A stretch of DNA of 40,980 bases, from assembly GCA_027622275.1 (NCBI GenBank), contig JAQBZB010000047.1, positions 1 to 40,980 of the forward strand, in the 5' to 3' direction. The position numbers and the translations under genes were made by a program. The stretch's first letter is position 1; each line of letters starts with the position of its first letter. The notes under the pieces were generated by a model. The model was not told where the DNA came from. It saw only the letters and a list, made by a program, of their open reading frames with translations, and ran no database searches. This DNA is from Planctomycetota bacterium. Its GTDB lineage: Bacteria > Planctomycetota > Planctomycetia > Pirellulales > Pirellulaceae. This document shows, piece by piece, positions 39,854 to 40,980 of the stretch.

Positions 39854-40849
39854 ATGCCGGAATCATCCACGGTAACAAGCGCTTTGAGGTGCTATCCGAG
39901 TGTCGAGGTCCGTCAAGTTCATCCGCTTGGCGGGGCGGGGGGCTTCAGCGGTGCGGCGTTTTGGAAGGTGGAAACCGGCGACCGGCCGCTGTGTCTCCGG
40001 CGCTGGCCGCAAGAGCACCCCGGCCGAACCCAACTGCAGGCAATCCACGACGTGCTTTGTCACGTATCAGCAAACGGCTTCGCGAAGCTGCCGATTCCGT
40101 TTCGCTCGCGCGATGGCGGAACCTTCGTTTCACTCGCCGGACATTTTTGGGAACTCGCCCACTGGCTGCCGGGCAAGGCCGATTTTCATCAGCAACCAAC
40201 TTCGCGACGACTAGACGCTGCGCTTACTGCTTTGGCGCAGTTTCATCGGTGCGCGGAATCGTTCGAGTTACGCGTCGGACCCCCGCCCGGCATCGTGAGC
40301 CGCCGTGAGCATCTTGAGCGGCTGTGTGCCGGTGGAGCGAGCGAGTTGCGCCGAGCCGTATCGGCACTGGCTTGGCCGGAATTCCAGCAACGGGCAGTCG
40401 CGATCCTACATCGGTTCAACGAGCTTGCTTCCAACACGAGGCCTTTGCTCGAACCGGCGAGCCGCCTGAGCGTGCCGCTGCAACCGTGCATACGCGACAT
40501 TTGGCACGACCACGTTCTGTTCGAGGAAGACGAAGTGAGTGGCTTTGTCGATTTCGGAGCGATGCGGACGGATCATGTCGCGTGTGACATCTCGCGTTTG
40601 CTCGGGAGCCTCGTCGGCGGCGACCGGGAAGGGTGGCAGCAGGGCCTCGCGGCCTATCAAGCCTTGCGGCACTTGTCCGCTGATGACTTGATGCTCGTTG
40701 ACGCCTATGATCGAAGTACTGTGTTGTTGTCGGGCATGAACTGGGCGCGGTGGATCGCCGTAGAAGGTCGCAAGTTCGATGATCATAAACGCGTCTGGGA
40801 AAGAATGGATGAGATTATCGGGCGGATGCACCACATCTGCACTTTCTGA
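39854..40849 (+). CDS. APH-like phosphotransferase
   Basis: A protein of about 331 residues of the aminoglycoside/choline-kinase-like (APH) fold. Visible: a glycine-rich N-terminal segment GGAGGFSGAAFWKVE, LCLRRWP with Arg in place of the usual ATP-binding Lys, the catalytic loop W-H-D-H-V-L-F, in which the Asn seen at the end of the family's HxDxxxxN loop is not evident, and VDFGAMRTDHVACD for the metal-binding D-F-G. The substrate is unknown and the altered motifs leave activity open. I use ATG 39854; a TTG at 39788 lies further upstream in frame. A partial HTSK-type homoserine kinase-like role is also possible. Confidence 0.75.
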   Translation: MPESSTVTSALRCYPSVEVRQVHPLGGAGGFSGAAFWKVETGDRPLCLRRWPQEHPGRTQLQAIHDVLCHVSANGFAKLPIPFRSRDGGTFVSLAGHFWELAHWLPGKADFHQQPTSRRLDAALTALAQFHRCAESFELRVGPPPGIVSRREHLERLCAGGASELRRAVSALAWPEFQQRAVAILHRFNELASNTRPLLEPASRLSVPLQPCIRDIWHDHVLFEEDEVSGFVDFGAMRTDHVACDISRLLGSLVGGDREGWQQGLAAYQALRHLSADDLMLVDAYDRSTVLLSGMNWARWIAVEGRKFDDHKRVWERMDEIIGRMHHICTF

Positions 40850-40980
40850 AAAAACAGGGTCCATTGGTATTCAGTAAAAAGAGTTCTTCCATCACGCTGC
40901 GTGAGTGAGTCGCCCCTAGCCTGCATTTCTCATCACATCGGAAAATGTGGAGGGGCATCGGCGTAGCGCGGCGTTTTTTT
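40850..40980. other. Right-edge intergenic sequence
   Basis: After the phosphotransferase stop there is a small perfect palindrome TCACGCTGCGTGA (40892-40904), a CACAT/ATGTG pair (40934-40949) and a run of seven T at the last bases after GCGCGGCG. The T-run may close a terminator cut off by the window end. No gene start is visible. Confidence 0.4.

Overview
The window reads as chromosomal DNA of a planctomycete, most likely of the Pirellulales. The basis is four DUF1501 proteins, two large DUF1549/DUF1553 proteins (one with an N-terminal planctomycete cytochrome CxxCH site), many Tat-type signal peptides (RRxFL/RRDxL), short scattered operons with frequent strand switches, and a high density of intergenic palindromes. 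The genus is inference. I found no rRNA, tRNA, CRISPR array, phage or insertion sequence.

Layout. 1-4.1 kb: a DUF1549/DUF1553 protein and a DUF1501 protein, transcribed divergently. 4.1-6.4 kb: a Ser/Thr protein kinase and a D-2-hydroxyacid dehydrogenase on the minus strand. 6.5-10.4 kb: DoxX-like membrane protein, Tat-exported Gfo/Idh/MocA oxidoreductase and sugar isomerase/epimerase, probably one sugar-oxidation unit. 10.4-17.1 kb: a small membrane protein, a solitary DUF1501, then a two-gene DUF1549/DUF1553-DUF1501 operon whose big protein carries a LamG-like domain. 17.2-21.9 kb: serine hydrolase, small DUF4190-like membrane protein, sulfatase, sulfite-oxidase-like molybdoenzyme. 22-24.4 kb: ThpR, PfkB kinase, MOSC protein. 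24.7-26.4 kb: a single-pass membrane protein followed by an actin homologue that closely resembles MamK. 26.9-29.5 kb: a phospholipid-methyltransferase-like enzyme facing the psd-pssA phosphatidylethanolamine operon. 29.7-31.7 kb: a membrane-anchored TPR-like protein coupled to rluD. 31.7-33.6 kb: DUF1501 and a truncated haemoglobin. 33.6-36.7 kb: an Ogt/Ada 3' remnant, mqnC and mqnA (futalosine route to menaquinone) and an RluA-type pseudouridine synthase. 36.9-40.8 kb: a large zinc metalloprotease and an APH-like phosphotransferase.

Two things stand out. First, the MamK-like filament protein next to a predicted membrane partner and phospholipid-synthesis genes is a candidate membrane-associated cytoskeleton in a lineage known for its elaborate inner membrane. 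Second, a 59-bp near-perfect palindrome occurs three times; two of the copies, in opposite orientation, flank mqnA. At least five further, unrelated palindromic elements sit between genes. Also notable are a 3' remnant of an O6-methylguanine methyltransferase gene lying in frame directly after the mqnC stop codon, and a hairpin whose two arms contain the stop codons of two converging genes.

Start positions were chosen by hand from Shine-Dalgarno spacing and signal-peptide placement. Promoters and terminators are motif matches only.
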